This document shows, in pieces, positions 1 through 8,865 of a DNA stretch of 64,000 nucleotides. The notes under the pieces are model-generated. The model was not told where the DNA came from and did not search any database. It was given only the letters and a program-made list of their open reading frames with translations. Position 1 is the first letter of the stretch. Each line of letters starts with the position of its first letter. The stretch spans positions 25,373 through 89,372 of the forward strand of contig NZ_JASCTH010000025.1 of the NCBI RefSeq assembly GCF_030009775.1, given 5' to 3'. The translations under genes were made by a program, and so were the position numbers. This DNA is from Actinoplanes sandaracinus (GTDB lineage Bacteria; Actinomycetota; Actinomycetes; Mycobacteriales; Micromonosporaceae).

Positions 1-2216
1 AACTGGACGTGAGCCCGGAGGCCAACACGGCGGTGCCGGCGGTGCGAGAGGCCTTGAGCACGGGCGCCACCGGCTATCGCAACTGGCTCCTCATCTTCGA
101 CAACGCCGAGGCGCCGCGGGACGTGATGAAGCACTTCCCGACCGGTGGCGCGGGCAAGGTCCTGGTGACGTCCCGCGATCTCGACTGGTCGCGCGTCACC
201 CGCTCCACCGAGGTCGACATTTTCACCCGTGAGGAGAGCAAGGCCTTCCTGTCGAGCCGGAACCCGGAGCTCTCCGGCGAGGACGCGGAGCGGCTGGCCG
301 AGGCGCTCGGAGACCTGCCGCTCGCCATCGAGCAGGCCGCGGCCTGGCGGACTGCCACGGGCATGCCTGTCGGTGAATATCTCGCGCTGCTGGAAGAGAA
401 GCGGATCGAGGTGCTCGACGCGTCGCCCTCGCCGGACTACCCGTCCTCGGTGGCCGCGGCTTTCGCCCTCTCGCTGGAGAAGCTCGCGGCCGTGAACCCG
501 GCCGCTCTGCAATTGCTGCAGATCTGCTCGTTCTTCGCGCCCGAGCCGATTTCGCGAGATCTCTTCGCGGGTTCGCCGGTCGCGCCGATCACCGCGGAGC
601 TGGACGCCACCCTGAGCGACAACTTCCGGGTCAGCCGCGCGATCCGCGACATCCAGCGGTACGCCCTTGCCAAGATCGACCACGCCCGGAACGCCCTGCA
701 GATCCACCGGCTCGTCCAGGCTGTCCTCATCGGACGGATGTCGCCGGACGAGCGTGCCGTAATGCGCCGCGGCGCCCACACCCTGCTGGCGAACAACAAG
801 CCGAGCAACCCGAGCCGGCGCGCCGACTGGCGGCTCTATCAGGCACTGCAGCCCCACGTGGCCGTGTCCCGGGCGGTTGAGTCACCTGACCCGCGCGTGC
901 AGCAGTTGGTCGACGGGGTCGTCCAGTTCCTGTATTACTGGGGCGATCACGCCGGAAGCGAAGCCCTCGCCGAGGAAGCGCTGGAGTGGTGGCGCAAGAC
1001 CAACGGCCCGGCCGCTCCGCAGACTCTGAAGATGGCGAAGTGGCTCGGTTTCACGCGGTGGAAGAATGGAAAATACGCGCAGGCTCGCGAGCTCAACAAG
1101 CAGACCCTGGCCCTCTACGAGGAGCACTTCGGCGAGCAGGAGGAAGGCACCATCGACTCGATGTCGATGGTGTCGAACGACCTGCGTACGAGCGGCGATT
1201 TCAAAGCCTCCCGAGATCTTGACGCGAGGGTTCTCGCCGCCGCCAAGCGCGAATTCGGTGAGGACGACCCCGATACGTTGAACTTCGCCCACAACCTGGG
1301 TGTGAGCCTGCGGTTCACCGGTGAGTTCGAACGTGCGGCGGAGCTGGACGCCGACACTCTCCGGCGTCGCGAGGTGGTTCTCGGCATCGACCACGAGGCC
1401 ACCTTCAACACCCACGCCGCCCTGTTGATCGACCTCCGGGAGAACGGCGCGTTCCTCGAGACGGCCCACCGTTTCGAGGCCCTGTACCGCCGTATCCTGG
1501 CCACCTTCGATCAGGACGCTCCGGCGACGCTGCAGGCCGCACGGTATCTCGCCATCTCACTGCGTAAGGCCGGCGATCACAAACGAGCCATGCGGCTGGC
1601 CGCGGACACGCTCGAACGTTATCGTCGGCGCTACGACGAGGATTTCCCCGACACCATCGCCACCGCGGTCAACTACGCCATCGACCTCCGGCAGGCGGGC
1701 GAACTCGACGCCGCGATGGACCTCGCCACGGCCACCTTCGAGCGGTATCAGCGCATGTTCGGTCCACGCCACGTGTACACGGTCAGCGCGCGCACCAATC
1801 TCGCCATCGTCATTCGTCTCAGCGGCGACGCCGAAACCGCTTTCGAGCACGACAGCGAGGCATGGCAGGTTCTGGAGGACACGCTAGACGTGGACCATCC
1901 GGTAACCCTGACCTGTGCGACCAACCTGGCCAGCGATCTCTATGCTCTCGGCCGGATCCGGGAGGCGTACGAACGGGACACCGACACGCTGACCCGTTCG
2001 GAGCGAGTGCTGGGAAGGGACCACCCCTCGACGCTCGCCGTCGGGATCAACCTAGGGTTGGATCTCCGCGCCCTGGACCGAAGCAACGAGGGCAACAGGA
2101 TCCTGGCTGACACGATGTCACGGCTTCGGTCCAAGCTCGGTGAGCAGCATCCCGCCACCCTCAACGCTTTACGGAGCATCCGGGCGGACTGCGACGTCGA
2201 CCCGATGCCGCTCTGA
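1..2216 (+). CDS. NB-ARC/TPR STAND protein, FxsT-like, 5' partial
   Basis: The frame is open from the left edge, so the N-terminus is missing. The visible part starts inside an NB-ARC ATPase: a kinase-2 strand (LLIFDNAE, about 25 residues in), a sensor-1-like strand (VLVTSRD) and a GLPL-type motif (GDLPLAIEQAA). The P-loop must lie left of the window. After a winged-helix-like stretch, from about residue 320, come roughly nine 42-residue tetratricopeptide repeats with the recurring pattern DHP.T......LA..L...G. STAND proteins of this build accompany FxSxx-COOH peptide systems in actinomycetes, and the precursor-like and HExxH genes beside it support that assignment. They are thought to act as signal-dependent switches; the ligand is unknown. 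The family identity is firm; membership of the FxSxx system is inferred from context. Confidence 0.85.
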   Translation, partial: LDVSPEANTAVPAVREALSTGATGYRNWLLIFDNAEAPRDVMKHFPTGGAGKVLVTSRDLDWSRVTRSTEVDIFTREESKAFLSSRNPELSGEDAERLAEALGDLPLAIEQAAAWRTATGMPVGEYLALLEEKRIEVLDASPSPDYPSSVAAAFALSLEKLAAVNPAALQLLQICSFFAPEPISRDLFAGSPVAPITAELDATLSDNFRVSRAIRDIQRYALAKIDHARNALQIHRLVQAVLIGRMSPDERAVMRRGAHTLLANNKPSNPSRRADWRLYQALQPHVAVSRAVESPDPRVQQLVDGVVQFLYYWGDHAGSEALAEEALEWWRKTNGPAAPQTLKMAKWLGFTRWKNGKYAQARELNKQTLALYEEHFGEQEEGTIDSMSMVSNDLRTSGDFKASRDLDARVLAAAKREFGEDDPDTLNFAHNLGVSLRFTGEFERAAELDADTLRRREVVLGIDHEATFNTHAALLIDLRENGAFLETAHRFEALYRRILATFDQDAPATLQAARYLAISLRKAGDHKRAMRLAADTLERYRRRYDEDFPDTIATAVNYAIDLRQAGELDAAMDLATATFERYQRMFGPRHVYTVSARTNLAIVIRLSGDAETAFEHDSEAWQVLEDTLDVDHPVTLTCATNLASDLYALGRIREAYERDTDTLTRSERVLGRDHPSTLAVGINLGLDLRALDRSNEGNRILADTMSRLRSKLGEQHPATLNALRSIRADCDVDPMPL

Positions 2217-2275
2217 GAGGTGATCCGGCTCTGAGGGGCCGGGCCTCGACCGGACTGATCCTCGGGCTGTCCGAC

Positions 2276-2455
2276 TCAGTCGACGCGCCCGGGAGGTCCC
2301 GTGCCACCCAGGTTGGAGCGTGGTCGGTCCACCTGGGCGAGCAGGCGTTCCACGGAATCTTCCAGGGCGGCATGGTCGCACCGGTACAACGTCGCCAGGG
2401 AGACCTCGGAAAGATCGATCAGATCGGTCTCGACATCGGCCGGAGAGAGATCCAC
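2276..2455 (-). CDS. FxSxx-COOH-like RiPP precursor peptide (variant)
   Basis: A 59-codon minus-strand gene starting at GTG, with an AGGAGGA Shine-Dalgarno sequence 8 nt upstream. The product begins MDLSPADVETDLIDLSEV and continues with an amphipathic helix rich in L, E and V. This matches the leader of FxSxx-COOH peptides (DLS-V-L-L...L-RLL). The C-terminus reads RSNLGGTGPPGRVD and lacks the F-x-S-x-x ending that gives the family its name, so if it is a substrate the modified residues must differ. It sits between the STAND/TPR gene and the nucleosidase gene, with the HExxH protein 1.2 kb away on the same strand. Identification rests on leader resemblance, the excellent ribosome site and context. 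Confidence 0.6.
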   Translation of the reverse strand: MDLSPADVETDLIDLSEVSLATLYRCDHAALEDSVERLLAQVDRPRSNLGGTGPPGRVD

Positions 2456-2494
2456 TGGGCGATTCCTCCTTGATTCCGAGCGCCGGGCAGAAAT

Positions 2495-3763
2495 ATGCCA
2501 CCGTCACTATCTCATACGGAAGCCGAATCGCTCGCAAGGAGTCTGACCGCCTGTACTTCGTGCTGGCCGCGTGTCAGTCTGACCGACGTGGTCATTCGCA
2601 CCGGGAAATCATCGGGCATCACCGGGCCGAAACGAGAAGATCCGTCGCAGGTCGGTATCGGGATCATCACGGCTATCACGATCGAGACCCTCGCGCTTCA
2701 GCATGTGTTGGACGACGTCGCCGCGGTTCGATTTCCGGGGGACTCTCACCCGTACCATCTCGGAACGCTGCCGAGCCTCAACCCCGATGACCCGCATGTG
2801 ATCGTTGTCGCCCAGCAGACCGGTGACGGCACCAGGGACGCGGCATGGCTCTGCGGCCATATGCCACACACTTTCCAGGGTCTCGGCGCCTTCGTGATGT
2901 GTGGCATCGCGGCCGGCGTTCCCTCGGCCGACTCCGCCCGGAACGTCGCGCTCGGCGATGTCGTCGTGGCCACCGAGGTCATCGACTATCGGCACGAACG
3001 TCGCGTCGATGGAAACAGCGTCCTTCGCGGGGCCGTCCAACCGCCCGGGGCGGTGTGGATGAACGCCGACCACGAGGTGGAGGCCGACGAGATGCGGGGC
3101 CGGCCACCGTGGCTGCCGACGCTGGAGGCTGCCGGTGAAATGTTCCGGGCACCCACACCGAGCGGCGGGCCGCGCGTCCACCGTGGTCGGGTGGGCAGCG
3201 CGGATCTGCTCCTGCGCGACCGGGTGTTCCGCGACGGTCTGGCCCGTGAGCATCGGCTCCTGGCCTTCGAGATGGAAGGCGCCGGATTGGCGATCGGATC
3301 ACACCTCGGCGGCCGTCCGTGGTACATGGTCCGTGGTGTCGCCGACCACGGCGACGATGCGACGAAGAACGACCTCTGGCATCCGTACGCGTCGCTGGCG
3401 GCCGCCGCTTATCTGCGTGCCGTCCTCGCCCGGTGCGAGCCGTTCGGCCCCCGCCGGGAGCGCATCCACGCGGAAGGTCTGGACCCGTTGAACGCGATCG
3501 CGGACGTCCTCGCCGAGCTGCCGGTCATGCGGGACGAAGTACACCGCCGGGCCGTGCTGGATCAGCTGCCCGCGGCGATCCGGGTGCAAGTCCCGGAGAA
3601 CTCGCTGGGCCGCCTGCACATCATTCAGACGGTCAACACGCTCCAGCGCTATCCCGAGGGCCTTGACATCCTCCTCTCGGCGCTGAGGCTGACCCTGGGG
3701 GCGAGTTCACCGGACTTCGTCGAGGTCGAACGCATCCTCCGTGCCAACTGGCGCGGCCAGTGA
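2495..3763 (+). CDS. Nucleoside phosphorylase-fold enzyme with C-terminal EAD2-like domain
   Basis: 422 codons from ATG 2495; an internal GTG at 2588 is an alternative start because the conserved region begins only at VGIGIITAITIE (about residue 52). Residues 50-310 have the PNP/UDP phosphorylase or MTA/SAH nucleosidase fold: a G-I-A-G-V turn, the substrate-binding AFEMEGAG segment and VRGVADHGD. The last 95 residues (from GLDPLNAIADVL) resemble effector-associated domain 2, a small helical adaptor found in actinobacterial conflict systems with STAND switches. The expected reaction is cleavage of an N-glycosidic bond in a nucleoside or nucleotide-derived substrate. The adaptor suggests it is an effector recruited by a sensor such as the neighbouring NB-ARC/TPR protein (inference). 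Its 3' end overlaps the convergent HExxH gene by 57 nt. Confidence 0.8.
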   Translation: MPPSLSHTEAESLARSLTACTSCWPRVSLTDVVIRTGKSSGITGPKREDPSQVGIGIITAITIETLALQHVLDDVAAVRFPGDSHPYHLGTLPSLNPDDPHVIVVAQQTGDGTRDAAWLCGHMPHTFQGLGAFVMCGIAAGVPSADSARNVALGDVVVATEVIDYRHERRVDGNSVLRGAVQPPGAVWMNADHEVEADEMRGRPPWLPTLEAAGEMFRAPTPSGGPRVHRGRVGSADLLLRDRVFRDGLAREHRLLAFEMEGAGLAIGSHLGGRPWYMVRGVADHGDDATKNDLWHPYASLAAAAYLRAVLARCEPFGPRRERIHAEGLDPLNAIADVLAELPVMRDEVHRRAVLDQLPAAIRVQVPENSLGRLHIIQTVNTLQRYPEGLDILLSALRLTLGASSPDFVEVERILRANWRGQ

Positions 3764-5533
3764 GGGCACGAGAACGCTGAGCCGGCGGGACACAGCGACC
3801 GGATCGGCCTCGATCCGCTCGTCCCGGAGCGCCGCGCAGACCGCGTGAACCCACTCGGGGCGCGAGCGCAGCGGCTCCTCCGTGATGGCCAGGCTCAGGC
3901 CCGCCCATGCGTGCGGATCGCCGGGAGCGGTGGCGATGGCGTGCCGGTAGCCCTCGCCGGCCGCCTCCCGATCCCCGGACAGCAATGCCAGGTCCGAGGC
4001 CGCGTCGGCGGACCGGCCGGTGCGCCCGACCAGGTGATCGCGGGCCAGTTGCTGCCACACCAGCGACCACCGGACGGTCGCCGAGGCCGGCACGACGGCG
4101 GCGGACAGCGGTCCCCGGTCGGCGTTCTCGTCGGCCTGCCAGGCCGCGGCCAGCGACCGCACCTGGTCGGCGTCCGGATGTACGTGCCGCAGCCGCCACT
4201 CGGCCCGGTGCGAGGCGCAGACGATCGAGGCGGACTCGGTGGCCACCGGTTCCACCAGCTCGTCTCGCCATGAGTGCACCCGGTCCGAGAGGCCGGCGAC
4301 GAGTTGCCGGCCGACGGCTGTCAGGCCTTCCGCGGCGCGGAGGGTGGACAGCACTTCGCGTACCTGCTCGCGGGCGTACGCGAACTCGAAGTCGGCGATT
4401 CGCCGATAGAGTCCGTCAACTCCATACCGGTATACACGCCAGAAATCGGATATGCCGAAGAAGGCATATACGCCTTGGATCAAGCCTCCCAGAGGCCGAG
4501 GATCCTCGCGCCACGGCGCATGATGGACCGCCTCGCCCTCCTCGGAGATCAACGGCAGCAGGTGAAGCAAGCCCCCGAGCTTGATGTGCTGGAACTCGTG
4601 CACCAGCGACACGGCGAGGTCGATCTCGTCGACCGGCGGCGAGATCATCATGCTCGCGAACGCCTCGCCGGTGGAAGCGCTGCGGGTGGTGCCGAACTCG
4701 TCGGGTGGGAGCGGGACGATACTGACGACACCGGCGGCGAACGCCCGCGCGTTCTCGGGCTGGTTGCGGCACAGAACCGCCCACGCGCCTTCCAGCAGCG
4801 TCTGCCAACGGGCCAGCGCGGCGGCGTCGAGCCGGTCGGGTGGGACCGGGTCGGCCAGCTCGCGGAACGGATCGATGTCGTCCAGGTAGACGGACAGAGC
4901 GGGATCGCCGCCGACGTGCAGTCGGCGCAGCGGCCACCAACCGTCCGCCTCCGCCGAGGGGTCCGCCGGCACGAGGACCGTACGATCGCCCAGGCGAAGG
5001 CTGATCTCGCCGAAGGTGCACCAAGCTTGCGCTACCGAGGCGCCGCGACGATCACCGAGATCTGCCATGCCGAGGGTCGGCAGCATCACCTTCCCGTCTC
5101 GGACCGGCACCGACGTACGCCAGGAGATCTTCGCCCGGGCCATCGCGATCAGGGCGATCGCGTGCAGGGCCCCGGCGTCGACCCACGGTTCCTCGCCGGA
5201 GGACGCCCGGCCCCGCTTGCGTCGCAACATGTACGCGCCCCACGAACCCACCTGGGGATGAAGGAGCAGCGCCGCAACGGCCTCGGGCGCCGCCTCGTCC
5301 GCCGCCGCCCAGGCCGCCCAGGCCGTGGCCGCCGAGGGCAGCGGCCCCATGTCCGCCGGATCGTCCAGAGTCCTGCGCAAGGTGTCGAGCAGTAGCAGCC
5401 GCCGACTGCGCTGAGCTGTCCAGAGCGTCCGTATCGTCGCGCCGCCACCACCACCGGAGCACAGCTCGGCGAGCTGATCCGCCGGAATGTGATGCTTGGA
5501 GAAGACCTGGCCGTCACGGACACCGTGTATCAC
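3707..5533 (-). CDS. HExxH-motif protein, peptide beta-hydroxylase-like family
   Basis: 608 residues from GTG 5533, preceded by GGAGG five bases upstream; longer in-frame starts lack a ribosome site and would run under the divergent membrane-protein gene. The HEFQH motif at residues 312-316, followed by KLGGLLHLLPL, is the hallmark of the HExxH proteins encoded with FxSxx-COOH peptides (TIGR04267-type, now annotated as 2-oxoglutarate-dependent peptide beta-hydroxylases). The flanking regions are helical and carry no other domain that I recognise. It probably oxidises a side chain of the small peptide encoded at 2276-2455, but the precursor lacks the usual C-terminus, so the target residue is unknown. 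The family call is strong; the substrate is inferred. Confidence 0.78.
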   Translation of the reverse strand: MIHGVRDGQVFSKHHIPADQLAELCSGGGGGATIRTLWTAQRSRRLLLLDTLRRTLDDPADMGPLPSAATAWAAWAAADEAAPEAVAALLLHPQVGSWGAYMLRRKRGRASSGEEPWVDAGALHAIALIAMARAKISWRTSVPVRDGKVMLPTLGMADLGDRRGASVAQAWCTFGEISLRLGDRTVLVPADPSAEADGWWPLRRLHVGGDPALSVYLDDIDPFRELADPVPPDRLDAAALARWQTLLEGAWAVLCRNQPENARAFAAGVVSIVPLPPDEFGTTRSASTGEAFASMMISPPVDEIDLAVSLVHEFQHIKLGGLLHLLPLISEEGEAVHHAPWREDPRPLGGLIQGVYAFFGISDFWRVYRYGVDGLYRRIADFEFAYAREQVREVLSTLRAAEGLTAVGRQLVAGLSDRVHSWRDELVEPVATESASIVCASHRAEWRLRHVHPDADQVRSLAAAWQADENADRGPLSAAVVPASATVRWSLVWQQLARDHLVGRTGRSADAASDLALLSGDREAAGEGYRHAIATAPGDPHAWAGLSLAITEEPLRSRPEWVHAVCAALRDERIEADPVAVSRRLSVLVPSLAAPVGTEDAFDLDEVR

Positions 5534-5657
5534 GCAAACCTCCGGTCTGTTGGCGACGATCGGCGCACATCGTGATCGTACGCATACTCCCCGATGAGCA
5601 TCGTGGACGATATTTTGCACAATGAAGCCCGGTGTTCCTCTTGACAGTGGAGGCTCT

Positions 5658-6200
5658 GTGGCCAAGGACGACTCGCGGATCAGCGCACTGCTGACCGTCG
5701 AATACGAGCGGCTCAAGGAGGAACAGAAAGTCCGGATCGGCATGCGTGACAACCTGATCTACGTGACGCTGGCCTCGATGGCGGCCGTCATCGCCGCGAT
5801 GATCCAGGCCGGCGGGCGACCCGGTTACCTGCTCCTGCTGCCGCCGGTCACCTTTCTGCTGGGATGGACCTACCTGGCCAATGACCAGAAGATCTCCGAC
5901 ATCGGCCGCTACATCCGAGAGCAGCTCGGCCCCCGGCTCACCACGCTGGCCGGAGATGACGTCTCCGTCTTCGGCTGGGAGACGGCCCACCGCGCCGGGC
6001 CCGGCCGGGCCCGGCGCAAGCTGACTCAGCTCCTGGTCGACCTGATGGCGTTCTGCCTGGCTCCGCTGGTCGGCGTGATCGCCGCCTGGATCAACGGCGA
6101 ACTGCCCCGGTTGCTGTTCGCGGTGTCTGTCGTGGAGGTCGCCCTGCTCGCGCTGCTGGCGGCGAGCATCGTCCGCGAGGTGGAACTGAAGGGCCGCTGA
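5658..6200 (+). CDS. Small integral membrane protein of the FxSxx-like island
   Basis: 180 residues from GTG 5658, with GTGGAGG at 5647-5653; an in-frame ATG at 5622 has no ribosome site. The N-terminal 35 residues are charged and probably coiled (SALLTVEYERLKEEQK). Then come two hydrophobic segments (about residues 38-55 and 60-77), a cytoplasmic stretch of about 55 residues, and two more membrane segments near the C-terminus. The arrangement resembles small membrane effectors or anchors in actinobacterial conflict loci. No enzymatic motif is visible. It is transcribed divergently from the HExxH gene, with 124 bp between the two start codons. Confidence 0.7.
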   Translation: MAKDDSRISALLTVEYERLKEEQKVRIGMRDNLIYVTLASMAAVIAAMIQAGGRPGYLLLLPPVTFLLGWTYLANDQKISDIGRYIREQLGPRLTTLAGDDVSVFGWETAHRAGPGRARRKLTQLLVDLMAFCLAPLVGVIAAWINGELPRLLFAVSVVEVALLALLAASIVREVELKGR

Positions 6201-6227
6201 CCGCAGCCACAGGCTCGTACCCCCGAT

Positions 6228-6249
6228 TCTCGCCGACGGGCGGGCGAGA
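6228..6249. terminator. Hairpin between convergent genes
   Basis: TCTCGCC at 6228-6234 pairs with GGCGAGA at 6243-6249 in the 52-bp space between the membrane-protein gene and the convergent glycosyltransferase gene. There is no U-tract, as is common in actinomycetes. It could serve both strands. Confidence 0.45.
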
Positions 6250-6252
6250 TCG

Positions 6253-7899
6253 TCATGTCGAGGCGCCTGGTGTGATCGACAACAGGCCGTACTTGTGCAG
6301 CCAGAGCAGGTGGAAGGCCACCAGCCAGGGATCGCCGCCGTCGGCCAGCTCCGACATCAGCTCTCCGGCGAGTTCGCCCCGCGCCGCTCGCCGGAGGATC
6401 TGCGTCGCCACCTCGGCGGAGATCACCTCGGCCAGGGCGCTGTAGGGCTGGAGGGGCTCGGTCGACGTCAGCAGGCGTGCGCCCGACTCCGACGTGGTGA
6501 CCAGGTCGTCCCGGCGCAACAAGCGGGTCGGGTAGGCCGCGAAGGCGGAGCGGAAGTTCAGCCGCGGCGGATCGTCGGGGTTGATGAGGCAGAGGTCCCG
6601 TTGCGATCTCAGCCCGGTCCAGAGGGCATCGTACTGTTCCACGACCCGGTCCCAGCTGAAGCGTTGGGCGTATGCCCGCGCCGCGTCGCCCAGCGTCCGG
6701 CGCAGCCGCGGCTGGTCGACCAGTCTGATCAGCCGGTCACAGAGCACGTCGAGGTCGGTGCCGACCGCCTGTGACGCCAGGTGCAGGTTGACGACGTTGT
6801 GGTAGAGCGGCGCGAGAGCGTCCAGCGACGGAAACGTGCCGAGCGCGGTGGTCGGAATCAGGTAGCCGGTGTGGCCGTCCGCCACCAGCGTCCGGAAGCC
6901 GCTCCAGTCGGAGGCCACGACCGGCAGTCCGGCGGCCGAGGCCTCGACGAGAGCCAGCCCGAACGTCTCCTGCACGTTGTCACCGAGCGCCACGAAGATG
7001 TCCGCCGCGCGGTACAGCGCCACCTTGTCGTCCTCCGCGGGGTTCTCCGCGAAATGCACCCGGTCCGCGATGCCGTGCTCGGCGGCCATCCGGCCCAGCA
7101 TCCGTGGGTCCGCCTCCGCGCCGGTCGCCCCGGCCAGCACCAGATGAGCGCGGGCCGACGCCCGTTCGGCGACCCTGGCGAACGCGGCCAGCAGTGGACG
7201 CAGATCAGCCTTGGTCAGGTGCGAGAAGCGGGCCACCGACAGCAGCATCACCTCGTCACCGGGGATGCCGAGCCGTTCCCTGGCCTCCCGCCCGCCGGCG
7301 CCGAACCTGCCGACGTCGACCCCCAGGGGGATGACTGTGGTGGGCAGCGAGCATGCGCGCCCCAGCGAGCCGCCGACCGAGGCCACCATCGACCTCACGA
7401 CGTCCTCGGCCATCTCGGTGGTGCACACCAGCCGGTCGTTGGGCTGCGGCCGGGCGAGCAGAGTGAGCAGCACCCACTCATGGAAGTTCGCGTACGACAG
7501 GCCGTGCGTCACGCCGGTGACGGCGAACGGCTGCCGCGCGATGCCGTTGCGGATGTACAGGCTGCGATACATGTGCTGGGTCAGCCGGTGCAGCACGTCG
7601 ACCGGTTGCTCGCCGAACAGCGCCGGCAGGTCGGTGAGGCTCAGAATCTCGACGTCGTGGTCGAACTGCCCGCGCAGCAGATCCCAGCGGTCCGGCGTGC
7701 CGCGGATCAGCACGTGCGGCACGTCGGCGACCAGGCTTACCGTCATGTCGTGAGCACGCGCGTGCCGGAGCAGGGCTCGCGCGAAGCCCACGTTGGCGCT
7801 GCGCGCGCCGTTGGCGTTGCGCACGTCCTCCACGGAGGACAGCGCGTCCTCCGGGAAGAGCAGCGCGACGTGCAGTCGCGGGCCGGGTGTGGAGGTCAC
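6253..7899 (-). CDS. GT4-type glycosyltransferase with extra C-terminal domain (RiPP locus)
   Basis: 548 residues from GTG 7899, which overlaps the stop of the upstream oxygenase gene (GTGA), so the two are translationally coupled. The N-terminal half begins LHVALLFPED and opens like a GT-B glycosyltransferase. The C-terminal GT domain has the nucleotide-sugar-binding segment TFGLALVEASAAGLPVVASD (about residue 310-330) with the EX7E spacing. After the GT fold, residues 440-548 form an additional domain ending in FHLLWLHKYGLLSI. It is not part of standard GT4 enzymes and may be a winged-helix, peptide-binding module. It probably transfers a sugar to the modified peptide. Donor and acceptor are unknown. 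Confidence 0.82.
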   Translation of the reverse strand: MTSTPGPRLHVALLFPEDALSSVEDVRNANGARSANVGFARALLRHARAHDMTVSLVADVPHVLIRGTPDRWDLLRGQFDHDVEILSLTDLPALFGEQPVDVLHRLTQHMYRSLYIRNGIARQPFAVTGVTHGLSYANFHEWVLLTLLARPQPNDRLVCTTEMAEDVVRSMVASVGGSLGRACSLPTTVIPLGVDVGRFGAGGREARERLGIPGDEVMLLSVARFSHLTKADLRPLLAAFARVAERASARAHLVLAGATGAEADPRMLGRMAAEHGIADRVHFAENPAEDDKVALYRAADIFVALGDNVQETFGLALVEASAAGLPVVASDWSGFRTLVADGHTGYLIPTTALGTFPSLDALAPLYHNVVNLHLASQAVGTDLDVLCDRLIRLVDQPRLRRTLGDAARAYAQRFSWDRVVEQYDALWTGLRSQRDLCLINPDDPPRLNFRSAFAAYPTRLLRRDDLVTTSESGARLLTSTEPLQPYSALAEVISAEVATQILRRAARGELAGELMSELADGGDPWLVAFHLLWLHKYGLLSITPGAST

Positions 7900-8852
7900 A
7901 GGCTGGACAGCTCGCAGTCCTCGGCGGGCGGCGCCGACAGGCTCTCGACGAGCCCGGTCCGCCGCAGTCGGTGGATCTCGTCCCATACCTCCCAGGGTCC
8001 GCTCCGGACCGCGTCGGCGATCGTCCGCACCCGGAAGACGCCGGGCTCGGCGAGCACCCGTTCCAAGATCTCCACCCGGTCGGCGCTCACCGTCCCGTGC
8101 CGTAACCGGCGAAGGAAGTCGGCGATCAACCGGGGATCGATGTCGGCCCGGATGCGGTACGGCCGCTGCCACAGCGTCCGCGGATCGACCACGAATCCGA
8201 AGGAGAGCGTCACCCTGCCGTCCGGACCGCCCACCTCGGGCGCCGAGTGGAGCAGCTCGGTCGGGTAGAAGGCCCACATCCCCCGGTCCGGCACGTCGAA
8301 CTCGCGGTCGGCGATCACCGGGAGGCCACCCTTCGCGGGCCGGGCGAGCAGCACGTTGCAGCGCAGCAGCGGCATCAGCGTGCCGTCGATGGACAGCCGG
8401 GCGTCGCGGTGCGGATGTACGGAGCCGCCGGTCGTGACGTAGGCCAGGAACGATCCCTTGTAGGGGTCGTCACGCAGATGGTGCAGCCGCAAGCGATCGA
8501 CCACCCGTTGCCGGATCCGCCAGAACTCCTCGGGGGGCGCCTCGGCCCGGTCGTCGCCGACCTCCGGGATCCACACCAGGTCGTCGTCGCCCGCCTCGCC
8601 CTCGGGCCGCCCCTGGCGGGTGAGTGCGGTCAGCTCGCGGTCGTGCGCGGCACGGTACGGCGTCAGGTGCCGCCCCGGGTCGATGGGGTTGTCGAGCAGC
8701 GCACCGGCCCGGTGCCGCTCGGCGGCCCAGGCCCGCACCAGCGCCTGCTCCTCCGGCGTCACGACCGAATCCACGACCAGCACCTCGTCCAGGCCGAGCG
8801 CCGCCGGCGCCGGCTCGATGTCATGCTCTGCGACTTCCGGTATCACCCGCAC
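7896..8852 (-). CDS. 2-oxoglutarate/Fe(II)-type oxygenase (RiPP locus)
   Basis: 318 residues from GTG 8852, with GGAAGGA just upstream. The facial-triad candidates are the H-x-D in VHPHRDARLS and a distal His in LLHSAPEVGG, followed by an Arg (GRVTLSFGF) that would bind the 2-oxoglutarate carboxylate. Between them lies a jelly-roll-like stretch (NVLLARPAKGG, MWAFYPTELLH). Residues beyond about 235 form a separate helical or winged-helix tail ending in LRRTGLVESL. It is the second gene of the three-gene minus-strand operon, 13 bp after the methyltransferase stop. Hydroxylation of the peptide or of an attached sugar is the likely role; the exact substrate cannot be read from the sequence. Confidence 0.78.
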   Translation of the reverse strand: MRVIPEVAEHDIEPAPAALGLDEVLVVDSVVTPEEQALVRAWAAERHRAGALLDNPIDPGRHLTPYRAAHDRELTALTRQGRPEGEAGDDDLVWIPEVGDDRAEAPPEEFWRIRQRVVDRLRLHHLRDDPYKGSFLAYVTTGGSVHPHRDARLSIDGTLMPLLRCNVLLARPAKGGLPVIADREFDVPDRGMWAFYPTELLHSAPEVGGPDGRVTLSFGFVVDPRTLWQRPYRIRADIDPRLIADFLRRLRHGTVSADRVEILERVLAEPGVFRVRTIADAVRSGPWEVWDEIHRLRRTGLVESLSAPPAEDCELSSL

Positions 8853-8865
8853 CAGATCCTTCCGG

